A stretch of DNA of 7,844 bases from Azophilus sp964572185 (GTDB lineage Bacteria > Pseudomonadota > Gammaproteobacteria > Pseudomonadales > Azotimanducaceae), in the NCBI GenBank assembly GCA_964572185.1, contig CAZNFI010000139.1, positions 1 to 7,844 of the forward strand. The letters run 5' to 3'. The notes beneath the pieces are model-generated. The model was not told the DNA's origin. It ran no database searches and was given only the letters and a program-made list of their open reading frames with translations. Of the stretch, positions 1 through 6,008 are shown one piece after another. Numbering within the stretch: position 1 is the first letter of the stretch; every line of letters begins with the position of its first letter. A program made the position numbers and the translations under genes.

Positions 1-354
1 CGGTTCGACCTTGCGCACCCCACAGCACTCGCCGTGGCCATCGCGGTAGAAGCTGAACAGCCCCTTCTCGCGAACCAGTTCGCCGACTGCTTCGGGCTTC
101 GGCATCAACATTTCGATGACGATGCCGTAGTGATTGCGTACCTGCTCCAGGTACTCGTAGGTCTCGGGATGCAGGCGCCCGGTATCCAGGGAGAACACCT
201 CGAAATGCACATCGGCCCGGCGTGCCATGTCGATCAGAACCACGTCTTCCGCACCGCTGAACGAGATGGCAACCTCGCCCGGCGCGAAACGTCGGGCAAC
301 CTGCCGCAAGAGGGCCTGGGGTTCCAGGCCGGCACTGGCTTTTTGCGCATCCAT
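1..354 (-). CDS. cysH: Assimilatory adenylylsulfate (APS) reductase, N-terminal 118 residues, cut by window edge
   Basis: Thioredoxin-dependent reductase that turns activated sulfate into sulfite in cytoplasmic sulfate assimilation. The translation shows the PAPS-reductase/adenine nucleotide alpha hydrolase fold: a P-loop-like SFSGAED at residues 31-37, SLDTGRLHPETYE at about 55-67, and GLFSFYRDGHGECCGVRKVEP at about 98-118. The paired cysteines C110-C111 followed by GVRKVEP are the first half of the four-cysteine [4Fe-4S] signature. In this family that signature marks APS-using enzymes rather than PAPS-using enzymes of the E. coli type. The second cysteine pair and the catalytic C-terminal cysteine lie outside the window, so substrate choice is an inference. 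The ATG at 354 is chosen because a GGAG lies 8 bases upstream; a TTG directly before it is preceded by an in-frame stop. It is divergent from thrH. Confidence 0.93.
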   Translation of the reverse strand, partial: MDAQKASAGLEPQALLRQVARRFAPGEVAISFSGAEDVVLIDMARRADVHFEVFSLDTGRLHPETYEYLEQVRNHYGIVIEMLMPKPEAVGELVREKGLFSFYRDGHGECCGVRKVEP

Positions 355-601
355 CAATCATGCTCCGCGCGCATTGTCGAAAGCGGCGCAGCCTAACAAC
401 GAAACCCTCCATGTTGAAAATACTGTATTTGCATATGCTTAACACAGATTGCTCATCCATTTTCATCCTGACTGGCCGGCTGCCGTCGGCCGCATTTCCG
501 GCACACCCCGTTGCGAACGCGTGCACTTGCCGGTCGGCCATGGCCACCTGCGGCGCCCGGCGTGCTCGGTCGCCTGAACGCACCTGCCAGGGAGGGCCAC
601 G
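355..601. promoter_or_regulatory. Divergent intergenic region between cysH and thrH
   Basis: These 247 bases separate the start codons of two divergent genes and so must hold both promoters unless thrH is transcribed from elsewhere. The stretch at about 403-470 is clearly AT-richer than its surroundings. It contains TTGAAA at 414-419 and several TA-rich hexamers, but no pair with good -35/-10 spacing that I would name a promoter. The right half (470-600) is GC-rich with short self-complementary runs, for example GGCCG (474-478) facing CGGCC (487-491), and the palindrome GGCCATGGCC (536-545). No convincing small gene or RNA gene is visible. Confidence 0.5.
423..447. promoter_or_regulatory. Imperfect palindrome, candidate operator
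   Basis: A perfect 8-bp palindrome GCATATGC (431-438) is flanked by CTGT on the left (423-426) and ACAG on the right (444-447), with AT-rich connecting arms of slightly unequal length. It lies in the AT-rich centre of the divergent cysH/thrH gap, where a transcription factor site would be expected. The CTGT...ACAG ends recall a LexA box, but the spacing is far too long for one. The regulator is unknown, and the symmetry could be chance. Confidence 0.25.
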
Positions 602-1195
602 ATGAAGGTCTTGTGCCTCGACCTCGAAGGGGTGTTGATCCCGGAGATCTGGCAGGCCATTGCCGCCCGCACCGGCCTCGAAGCGCTGAACAAGACCACG
701 CGGGACATTCCCGACTACGACGATCTGATGCAGTTCCGCATGGGCGTCCTGCGCGAGCACGACCTGCGTTTTTCCATGATGCGCGAGGTCATCGAGGGCG
801 TCGAACCCCTGCAGGGCGCCAGGGATTTCCTGGCCTGGGCCCGCCGGCGCTTTCAGGTCGCGATCGTCTCCGACACCTTCTACGACTTCGTCCTGCCGAT
901 CATGGCCAAGCTCGATTGGCCGATGCTGCTCTGCCACCGTGTCGACATCGACGGCGACCGCATTGCCGGGTACCAGTTACGCCAGCCCGACCCGAAGCGC
1001 AGCGCCGTCCGGGCATTCAAGTCGATGCGGTTTCCGGTGCTTGCGGCCGGTGACTCATACAACGACGTGCCCATGCTCGAGGAAGCGGATGCCGGCTTTT
1101 TCTATCGCGCACCCGCCAACGTCCGCGCTGAGTTTCCCCGGTTTTCAGCCGCCGATGACTATTCCGCGCTGATCCGGCTGCTGCAGTCGAACTGA
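602..1195 (+). CDS. thrH: ThrH-type phosphoserine phosphatase / homoserine phosphotransferase
   Basis: Cytoplasmic HAD-superfamily phosphatase. Characterised ThrH of Pseudomonas removes phosphate from phosphoserine and can transfer it to homoserine, linking serine and threonine synthesis. All four HAD motifs are visible in the 197 residues: DLEGVL at 7-12 (nucleophile D7), SDTF at 90-93 (S90), DPKR with K132, and GDSYND at 150-155 (D151, D155). The second acid of motif I is glutamate (E9) rather than the usual aspartate, which is typical of ThrH and separates it from SerB. IPDYD (36-40) and GYQLRQPDPKR (123-133) also match ThrH as I remember it, and the length is close to the family's ~200 residues. 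The start is supported by GGGAGG 6 bases upstream. It is divergent from cysH and runs into the 3' end of aceA. The dual activity is inferred from the family. Confidence 0.93.
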   Translation: MKVLCLDLEGVLIPEIWQAIAARTGLEALNKTTRDIPDYDDLMQFRMGVLREHDLRFSMMREVIEGVEPLQGARDFLAWARRRFQVAIVSDTFYDFVLPIMAKLDWPMLLCHRVDIDGDRIAGYQLRQPDPKRSAVRAFKSMRFPVLAAGDSYNDVPMLEEADAGFFYRAPANVRAEFPRFSAADDYSALIRLLQSN

Positions 1196-1204
1196 CCCCG
1201 GTCC

Positions 1205-2818
1205 TCAGAACTGATTCATGGTGTTGGCGGCGCCCCCCGCCAACAGCGCTTTCTCGCCCAGGAAATACTCCTTGTGGTCGTCACCGATGTTCGACCCGGC
1301 GAGATCCTGATGCTTCACCGCCGCCAGTTCACGGCGTATCTCGCGCCGCTGAATGCCGCGTACATAGGCAAGCATGCCGAGATCGCCGAAGTAGCCCTCG
1401 GCCAGCAGGTCGGTGCCGAGCGCCGTTTCGTGGTAGGTGGGCAGCGTGATCAGGTGATGGAAAACGCCGGCCTCCCGGGCGGCATCCCGCTGAAAGCGCT
1501 GAATCAGGGCATCGGCTTCCCGCGCCAGTTCGGAGTCGTCGTATTCCGCCGCCATCAGCCCCTTGGCGACAACCGCGGGGTCCGGGTAGCCGGCGGTGTC
1601 CTTGCCCTGGGCCTGCCACTCGGCATACACCTGTTCCCGGAATGCCAGCGTCCAGTTGAATGACGGCGAGTTGTTGTACACCAGCTTGGCCTGCGGTGCG
1701 CTCAGCCTGACGGCGTCCACCAGTGCCTTGATCTGCTCGAGATTGGGGCGCTCGGTCTCGATCCACAACAGATCGGCGCCGTGCTCGAGGCTGGTCACGC
1801 AGTCGAGCACCACCCGGTCGAAGCCGGTGCCTTCGCGAAAGGCGTAAAGCCCGTTGTCGAGACGCAGCGGCCGGCACAGCCTGCCGTTCTGGTGAATGGT
1901 GATATCGCCATCGCGCAACTCGTCGAGATCGTGCACCTCACTGGCTTCCAGGAAGCTGCAATACCGGTCGCCCAGATCGCCGGGCTGCTTGGACACCGGG
2001 ATTTTCATGGTCAGACCGGCGCCCAGCGAGTCGGTTCGTGCAACGATAATGCCGTTGTCGATGCCGAGTTCCAGGAACGCGTAACGCACGGCGTTGATCT
2101 TCGACACGAAGTCCTCGTGCGGCACCGTCACCTTGCCGGCCTGGTGACCGCACTGCTTGGCGTCTGAAACCTGGTTTTCGATCTGGATTGCGCAGGCGCC
2201 GGCCTCGATCATGCGCTTTGCCAGCAGGTACGTGGCTTCCTCGTTGCCGAACCCGGCATCGATGTCGGCGATGATCGGCACGACGTGGGTTTCGTAGTTG
2301 TCGATCCTGGAGATGACTTCGGCAACGTTACCGCCCCGGGCGCGGGTTTCGTCGAGCTCGGTGAACAGGTGCCGCAGTTCCCGCGCATCGGCCTGGCGCA
2401 GGAACGTGTAGATCTCTTCGATCAGGTCCGAAACGGTGGTCTTCTCGTGCATGCTCTGGTCGGGCAGCGGGCCGAACCGCGAGCGCAACGCCGCCACCAT
2501 CCAGCCGCTGAGGTAGATGTATGACCCGGCCGTGCCACGCTGGTGCTTCTTGACCGACATCATCACCTGTTGGGCAGTGAACCCGTGCCAGCAGCCCAGC
2601 GACTGGGTGTAGTTCGATGGATCCTCATCGTATGCGGCCATGTCGCGACGCATGATGCCGGCGGTGTAAGCGGCGATGTCCAGACCGGTTCGAAAGCGGT
2701 TCTGCAGGCGCATCCGCACGACGTACTCCGGGTTGATTGCGCGCCAGTTCTCGTTGCCGGCGAGTTCACCCCTGACGGCGTCGACTTCCTGGAGATAGTT
2801 GGAAAGGTAAATGGACAT
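1205..2818 (-). CDS. aceA: Isocitrate lyase, Pseudomonas-type
   Basis: Splits isocitrate into glyoxylate and succinate, the first step of the glyoxylate shunt used for growth on acetate or fatty acids; cytoplasmic. Numbered from the chosen start (537 residues), the protein has YTQSLGCWHGF near 70-80, SGWMVAALRS near 104-113, the Mg-binding ADIDAGFGN at 184-192, the catalytic signature KQCGHQ at 221-226 with C223, VARTDSLGAGL near 259-269, NNSPSFNW at 382-389 and HHLITLPTYH near 454-463. It closely follows the ~530-residue Pseudomonas enzyme, including the TMNQF tail, and differs from the ~435-residue E. coli form by internal insertions. The ATG at 2818 is preferred: GGAAG lies 8 bases upstream and the product begins like the family. 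A TTG start at 2860 would add 14 residues but has no ribosome binding site. Its stop lies 9 bp from the thrH stop on the opposite strand. Confidence 0.96.
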   Translation of the reverse strand: MSIYLSNYLQEVDAVRGELAGNENWRAINPEYVVRMRLQNRFRTGLDIAAYTAGIMRRDMAAYDEDPSNYTQSLGCWHGFTAQQVMMSVKKHQRGTAGSYIYLSGWMVAALRSRFGPLPDQSMHEKTTVSDLIEEIYTFLRQADARELRHLFTELDETRARGGNVAEVISRIDNYETHVVPIIADIDAGFGNEEATYLLAKRMIEAGACAIQIENQVSDAKQCGHQAGKVTVPHEDFVSKINAVRYAFLELGIDNGIIVARTDSLGAGLTMKIPVSKQPGDLGDRYCSFLEASEVHDLDELRDGDITIHQNGRLCRPLRLDNGLYAFREGTGFDRVVLDCVTSLEHGADLLWIETERPNLEQIKALVDAVRLSAPQAKLVYNNSPSFNWTLAFREQVYAEWQAQGKDTAGYPDPAVVAKGLMAAEYDDSELAREADALIQRFQRDAAREAGVFHHLITLPTYHETALGTDLLAEGYFGDLGMLAYVRGIQRREIRRELAAVKHQDLAGSNIGDDHKEYFLGEKALLAGGAANTMNQF

Positions 2819-2850
2819 ATCGGTGGCTTCCGGGTGTGTCGAGCGGCGCA

Positions 2851-2900
2851 ATTTAAACAAAAAAAACTGGAATGGGAGGATATTAATACATTCTTATTGG
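2851..2900 (-). promoter_or_regulatory. AT-rich promoter-like stretch upstream of aceA
   Basis: This is the most AT-rich part of the window: an 8-base A run (T run on the coding strand, 2859-2866), TTTAAA (2852-2857) and the palindrome TATTAATA (2881-2888). On the minus strand TATTAA (2888-2883), preceded by TG, is a possible -10 element about 65 bases before the aceA ATG. No good -35 hexamer is seen at normal spacing. The position and composition make it the likely aceA promoter or an activator-bound region; the exact elements are uncertain. Confidence 0.4.
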
Positions 2901-3101
2901 GAATCTATCGGTCACCGGCCCGCCTTGGTCATCGACTTGCGGCGCAACCGCATCGAACTCCCATTCCGCGTGCCAGCGCGGGCCGAAACAGAGTGCGGCC
3001 GTGTTCGGCTGGCAGATTGGCGTGCGCAGCAGCGTGCAGGTGACAACCGCAGGCCGGGGCCCGGCGCGCCGTTTGATTGCGGTCGGCTGCTCTCCGGCCA
3101 A
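2883..3101 (-). other. Doubtful 72-codon ORF in the purB-aceA gap
   Basis: The gap 2819-3121 (303 bp) between purB and aceA holds no gene I recognise. One minus-strand reading frame stays open for 72 codons from a TTG at 3101 to a TAA at 2885-2883. It continues upstream, without a stop, through the purB stop codon in another frame. Third codon positions are mostly G or C, as in real genes of this genome. The product has several Trp and Cys residues (for example ICQPN and RWHAEWEF). There is no ribosome binding site and no ATG start, and its stop overlaps the putative aceA promoter. It may be chance in GC-rich DNA, a decayed gene remnant, or a small unknown protein. Confidence 0.15.
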
Positions 3102-3112
3102 ACGCCGGCCGG
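3094..3112 (-). terminator. GC-rich hairpin just downstream of purB, weak terminator candidate
   Basis: CCGGCC (3094-3099) and GGCCGG (3107-3112) can pair in a 6-bp stem with a 7-base loop, 9 bases past the purB stop codon. No T run follows on the minus strand, so it is not a standard intrinsic terminator. It could act as a 3'-end stabiliser or with Rho, or be incidental in GC-rich sequence. Confidence 0.25.
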
Positions 3113-3121
3113 CACCCTGCG

Positions 3122-4495
3122 TCAGTCCGGCTGCTGCGCCAATTGGTCGGCCAAGCCCGTATAGCCGGCGGGTGTCAGGCCCTCCAGTTCCCGACGGGCC
3201 CGGTCCGGAAGCTGCAGCTTGTCCAGCACATCCTGGAATGTTCCGGCATCCAGCCTGCGACCGCGGGTCGCCGACTTGAGGCGTTCGTAAGGCTCTTCCA
3301 TGCCGTATTTGCGCATCACCGTCTGCACCGCCTCCGCCAGCACTTCCCAGTTGCCGTCCAGGTCCGCCTCGATCGCCGCGCGGTTGATGGACAGGCGCGA
3401 CAGCCCCTTGACGGTGGCCTGGCAGGCGATACTGCAGTGTGCGAAGGCGCTGCCGAAGTTGCGCAGCACCGTGGAATCGGACAGGTCGCGCTGCCAGCGC
3501 GAGACCGTGAGCTTGTCCGCCATATGGCCGAGCAGCGCATTGGCAATGCCCAGGTTGCCTTCGGAATTCTCGAAGTCGATGGGATTGACCTTGTGCGGCA
3601 TGGTGGATGAGCCGGTCTCCCCGGCGACGGCCTGCTGGCCGAAATACTCGATGGCGATATAGGCCCAGACATCGCGATCAAAATCCAGCAACACCTGGTT
3701 GAAACGCATGACCGCATGAAACAGTTCGGCCATGTAGTCGTGGGGCTCGATCTGGGTGGTCAGCGGATTCGGCTGCAGGCCCAGGCCAGTGACAAAGGCG
3801 GCACTCGCCGCGGGCCAGTCGATCGCTGGAAAAGCCGCGACATGGGCATTGAAGTTGCCGACGGCACCGTTCATCTTGCCGCGCAGAACGACCGCGGCGA
3901 TTGCCAGGCGGGCCCGGGCAAGACGGGCGCTGAACACCTTGAGTTCCTTGGCCAGCGTGGTGGGGGAGGCCGGTTGTCCATGGGTCCGGGCCAGCATCGG
4001 CAGCGCCCCCGCGGTTGCGGCGAGTGCATCGATCGCATCGATGACTTCCCGCATGTCGGCCAGCAGCATCTCGCGTCCGGCGCGCAACATCAGCCCATGC
4101 GCCAGGTTGTTGATGTCCTCCGAGGTGCAGGCGAAGTGGACGAACTCCTTGTGGGCAGCCAGACCCGGGATGGCCGATACACGCTCCTTGACGAAGTACT
4201 CGACGGCCTTGACGTCGTGGTTGGTAGCGGTTTCGAGATGCTTGATGCGCTCGGCGTCGTCCATCGAGAATCCCTCGTGCACCTCGCGCAGGGCCTGCGC
4301 CTGTTGCTGGTCGAGGGGCGGCAACTCGTCAAGCGCCCGCAATTCGGCCAAAGCCGCAAACCACTCACATTCGATGAGCACCCGAAACTTCATCAGCCCG
4401 TACTCGCTAAGCAGGGGAGCAAGGTTGGCGACCTTGTTTCGGTATCGCCCATCGGCGGCGCCGATGGCGGTGATCGGTGTCAGTTGCATAGCCAT
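3122..4495 (-). CDS. purB: Adenylosuccinate lyase
   Basis: Catalyses two beta-eliminations of fumarate in purine synthesis: SAICAR to AICAR, and adenylosuccinate to AMP. Member of the aspartase/fumarase superfamily, normally a cytoplasmic homotetramer. The 457-residue product matches the ~456-residue E. coli enzyme along its length. Visible motifs are AIGAADGRY near the N-terminus, TNHDVKAVEYF near 91-101, TSEDINN at 124-130, RTHGQP at 170-175 (general acid-base His172), QIEPHDY near 248-254, and the superfamily signature GSSTMPHKVNPID at 295-307 carrying the mobile-loop catalytic serine. The open frame extends upstream to 4594, but those residues are not family-like. ATG 4495 has GGAAAA 5 bases upstream. 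A second ATG at 4489 aligns exactly with the E. coli start and is nearly as likely. The gene lies downstream of mnmA, across a repeat-filled gap. Confidence 0.96.
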   Translation of the reverse strand: MAMQLTPITAIGAADGRYRNKVANLAPLLSEYGLMKFRVLIECEWFAALAELRALDELPPLDQQQAQALREVHEGFSMDDAERIKHLETATNHDVKAVEYFVKERVSAIPGLAAHKEFVHFACTSEDINNLAHGLMLRAGREMLLADMREVIDAIDALAATAGALPMLARTHGQPASPTTLAKELKVFSARLARARLAIAAVVLRGKMNGAVGNFNAHVAAFPAIDWPAASAAFVTGLGLQPNPLTTQIEPHDYMAELFHAVMRFNQVLLDFDRDVWAYIAIEYFGQQAVAGETGSSTMPHKVNPIDFENSEGNLGIANALLGHMADKLTVSRWQRDLSDSTVLRNFGSAFAHCSIACQATVKGLSRLSINRAAIEADLDGNWEVLAEAVQTVMRKYGMEEPYERLKSATRGRRLDAGTFQDVLDKLQLPDRARRELEGLTPAGYTGLADQLAQQPD

Positions 4496-4522
4496 GTCCG
4501 TTTTCCGTTTACTCTCGTTGCT

Positions 4523-4557
4523 CGCATGGAACAAAAATTTTGCGATGTGGTTTTTCC
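4523..4557 (+). repeat. Direct repeat copy 1 (35 bp)
   Basis: Matches 4738-4772 at 30 of 35 positions, with no gaps. Shared blocks are CGCATGGAACAAAA at the left and TGTGGTTTTTCC at the right. The five differences cluster in the middle (positions 15-17 and 22-23 of the unit). This copy lies just upstream of the purB start. Confidence 0.85.
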
Positions 4558-4564
4558 GGGCAGC

Positions 4565-4675
4565 GAGTGGGCATGCGGTGCGGGTATCCGGCACGCCAAG
4601 CGTGCTTTGTCTTGCAAGACTCTAACGCGCTGAATTGCTTTAAAGGTGCCGGATACCCGCACCACATGCCCACTC
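4565..4675. repeat. 30-bp inverted repeat with 51-bp centre
   Basis: Left arm 4565-4594 and right arm 4646-4675 are reverse complements except at one position (C4576 against A4664). The arms contain GGTGCGGGTATCCGGCAC-like sequence. In a transcript of the minus strand, the direction of mnmA and purB, the mismatch becomes a G-U pair, so the helix would be continuous over 30 bp. The centre holds a perfect 12-bp palindrome GTCTTGCAAGAC (4609-4620). No T run follows either end, so it is not a typical intrinsic terminator. Confidence 0.88.
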
Positions 4676-4705
4676 TTTTCTGGAATCCAGCCATAGTTCC
4701 CTGCA

Positions 4706-4737
4706 CGTCCTCGTCCCGGCGCGCCGGGTTCCGGACG
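4706..4737. repeat. GC-rich dyad with perfect 14-bp palindrome
   Basis: CCCGGCGCGCCGGG (4715-4728) is a perfect palindrome. CGTCC (4706-4710) and GGACG (4733-4737) pair outside it, separated by symmetrical 4-base unpaired segments. It forms part of the composite repeat between the inverted repeat and direct repeat copy 2. Confidence 0.75.
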
Positions 4738-4772
4738 CGCATGGAACAAAAGCCTTGCAGTGTGGTTTTTCC
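4738..4772 (+). repeat. Direct repeat copy 2 (35 bp)
   Basis: Partner of 4523-4557 in the same orientation, 215 bp start to start. It ends 18 bp from the mnmA stop codon. A short stem, CAAGC (4772-4776) with GCTTG (4786-4790), lies between it and the mnmA stop; no T run follows on the minus strand. Confidence 0.85.
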
Positions 4773-4790
4773 AAGCACGGAGCCCGCTTG

Positions 4791-5879
4791 TCAGTGACGC
4801 GACGAGCCGTACGAGTCGATGACGCCGCCGCCCAGGCAGACATCGCCACGATACAGGCAGACGTACTGCCCCGGGGTAATGGCGCGCTGCGGCACGTCGA
4901 ACCGTACGAGCCAGGCGCCATCGGCGCGCCGGGTGACATTAGCAGCCTGATCGGCCTGCCGATACCGGATCTTTGCCGCACAGCGAAGCGGCAGCCTGAC
5001 GTCGTTGACCAGCCAATTCAGATCGAGGGCGCACAACCAGTTGTTTTCAAGCAGGCGCGCATGCTGCGTCACCACCAGCGTATTGTTTGCGACGTCCTTG
5101 TCCACGACGTACCAGGGCGCCTCGTCCCGGCCAGCCAATCCGCCGATTCCGATGCCCTGGCGTTGCCCCAGCGTGTAGTAGGGCAGCCCACCATGTTCGC
5201 CCAGTGATCTGCCGGCCTCATCGACGATCGGCCCCGGATCGGGTGGCACCCAGTTGCTGAGGAAGTCGCGAAAGCGGCGCTCGCCGATGAAGCAGATGCC
5301 GGTGGAGTCCTTCTTTCGGTGGTTGTGCAGTCCGTGGCTGGCGGCAAGCCGGCGCACGGCGTTTTTTTCCAGGTCGCCCACCGGGAACAGCACGTTGGCC
5401 AACTGGGCGGGATCGAGTGCCTGCAGGAAGTAGCTCTGGTCCTTGTTTCGGTCTATGCCCTTCAGGAGGCGCAAGCCGCCTGCGCAGTTCGCTATTCTCG
5501 CGTAATGCCCCGTGGCGATCCGGCTTGCGCCGAGTTGCGCGGCATAGTGCTTGAACTGCCTGAACTTGATTTCCCGGTTGCACAGCACATCCGGATTGGG
5601 CGTGCGCCCGGCGCGGTACTCGCGCAGGAATTCCTCGAACACGTTGTCCCAGTACTCGGCGGCAAAGTTGGCGGTGTGCAGATCTATACCGAGGGCATCG
5701 CAAACTCTCGAGGCATCTTCGAGGTCTTGCCGGGCGGTGCAGTACTCGGTGCCGTCGTCCTCGTCCCAGTTTTTCATGAACAGCCCAGCCACATCGTGAC
5801 CCTGTTGTTGCAGGCGCAGCGCGGCAACCGATGAGTCGACGCCACCGGACATGCCAACGATTACGGAATTGCGCGCCAC
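4791..5879 (-). CDS. mnmA: tRNA-specific 2-thiouridylase MnmA
   Basis: Cytoplasmic ATP-pyrophosphatase that adenylates U34 of tRNA-Lys, -Glu and -Gln and installs sulfur delivered by the Tus relay, giving the s2U part of mnm5s2U. The 362-residue product matches the ~368-residue E. coli enzyme. Visible are the PP-loop SGGVDSS at 11-17, FMKNWDEDDG near 34-43, NPDVLCN with catalytic C100, ATGHYAR at 122-128, KDQSYFL near 146-152, the second catalytic cysteine C196 in TGICFIGER, and YTLGQRQGIGIGG near 235-247. The frame stays open upstream to 6293 over moaC, but family similarity begins at the GTG at 5879. That start lies about 22 bases after the predicted transcription start, with a weak GAG 8 bases before it. 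An in-frame TTG at 5897 would leave almost no leader. It is divergent from moaC; purB follows downstream without the hflD gene seen between them in E. coli. Confidence 0.95.
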   Translation of the reverse strand: MARNSVIVGMSGGVDSSVAALRLQQQGHDVAGLFMKNWDEDDGTEYCTARQDLEDASRVCDALGIDLHTANFAAEYWDNVFEEFLREYRAGRTPNPDVLCNREIKFRQFKHYAAQLGASRIATGHYARIANCAGGLRLLKGIDRNKDQSYFLQALDPAQLANVLFPVGDLEKNAVRRLAASHGLHNHRKKDSTGICFIGERRFRDFLSNWVPPDPGPIVDEAGRSLGEHGGLPYYTLGQRQGIGIGGLAGRDEAPWYVVDKDVANNTLVVTQHARLLENNWLCALDLNWLVNDVRLPLRCAAKIRYRQADQAANVTRRADGAWLVRFDVPQRAITPGQYVCLYRGDVCLGGGVIDSYGSSRH

Positions 5880-5907
5880 TCGCCAGGCTCGATGCAAGGG
5901 GGCGGAT

Positions 5908-5913
5908 ATTGTA
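5908..5913 (-). promoter_or_regulatory. Predicted -10 box of mnmA
   Basis: TACAAT on the minus strand (5913-5908) matches the sigma-70 -10 hexamer at five of six positions. Seventeen bases upstream lies CGGTCA, a weak -35 match. The expected start of transcription is near 5901, giving a leader of about 22 bases to the GTG at 5879 and supporting that start choice. Confidence 0.5.
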
Positions 5914-5952
5914 GCCCGATCTCGTTCCACTGACCGGAATCGGGGGGTCGCC

Positions 5953-5972
5953 TGCCGCCTCACCGCGCGGCA
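5953..5972. other. 6-bp hairpin between the mnmA and moaC promoters
   Basis: TGCCGC (5953-5958) and GCGGCA (5967-5972) are perfectly complementary around an 8-base loop. It sits between the two divergent -10 boxes and could be a protein-binding dyad. In DNA this GC-rich a 6-bp match may be chance. Confidence 0.2.
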
Positions 5973-5995
5973 TGCCCGCCGCTGATCGATGGGGA

Positions 5996-6001
5996 TATAA
6001 T
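5996..6001 (+). promoter_or_regulatory. Perfect TATAAT -10 box directly before moaC
   Basis: TATAAT is followed by only seven bases (CGGCGCC) before the moaC ATG, so a normal start of transcription falls on or within a base or two of the ATG. No -35 hexamer and no TGn extension are visible upstream. The GC-rich stretch after the box resembles a stringent-type discriminator. Confidence 0.5.
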
Positions 6002-6008
6002 CGGCGCC

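Larger units (their letters stand above)
4523..4772. repeat. Composite intergenic repeat filling the mnmA-purB gap
   Basis: About 250 bp carrying nested repeats: a 35-bp direct repeat at each end (4523-4557 and 4738-4772), a 30-bp near-perfect inverted repeat (arms 4565-4594 and 4646-4675) with a 51-base centre, an 11-bp palindrome CTGGAATCCAG (4680-4690) and a GC-rich dyad (4706-4737). It begins 18 bp past the mnmA stop and ends 27 bp before the purB ATG, so it takes up almost the whole gap. Short ORFs on both strands are by-products of the repeats and resemble no protein I know. The make-up suggests a dispersed non-coding element such as a MITE or a mosaic intergenic repeat. No transposase is present. 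Copy number elsewhere in the genome cannot be seen from here. Confidence 0.7.

Noticed and set aside
34..396. 120-codon plus-strand ORF opposite cysH
   Set aside because: It is antisense to a recognisable APS reductase and has no family-like motif or ribosome binding site.
423..447. LexA (SOS) box
   Set aside because: CTGT and ACAG are present, but 17 bases separate them instead of 8, and neither neighbour is an SOS gene.
1329..1877. 182-codon ORF inside aceA on the same strand
   Set aside because: It is an out-of-frame shadow rich in Arg, Gly and Ala, typical of alternative frames in GC-rich genes; the aceA frame has clear family motifs throughout.
2819..2860. TTG start for isocitrate lyase giving 551 residues
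   Set aside because: No ribosome binding site precedes it, while ATG 2818 has GGAAG at good spacing and begins like the family.
4496..4594. 33-residue upstream extension of PurB
   Set aside because: It lies in the composite repeat, lacks a ribosome binding site and has no counterpart in PurB proteins, which begin at the MQLTPIT-like segment.
3716..4633. Long plus-strand ORFs opposite purB
   Set aside because: They are antisense shadows maintained by codon bias of purB; low-complexity composition and no recognisable domain.
4565..4675. Intrinsic terminator of mnmA
   Set aside because: The hairpin is over 100 bp past the stop, has a 51-base loop and no T run follows on the minus strand.
4480..4797. 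Several 70-90 codon ORFs on both strands across the mnmA-purB gap
   Set aside because: They run over the direct and inverted repeats in more than one frame, have no ribosome binding sites and look like no known protein; they are by-products of the repeat sequence.
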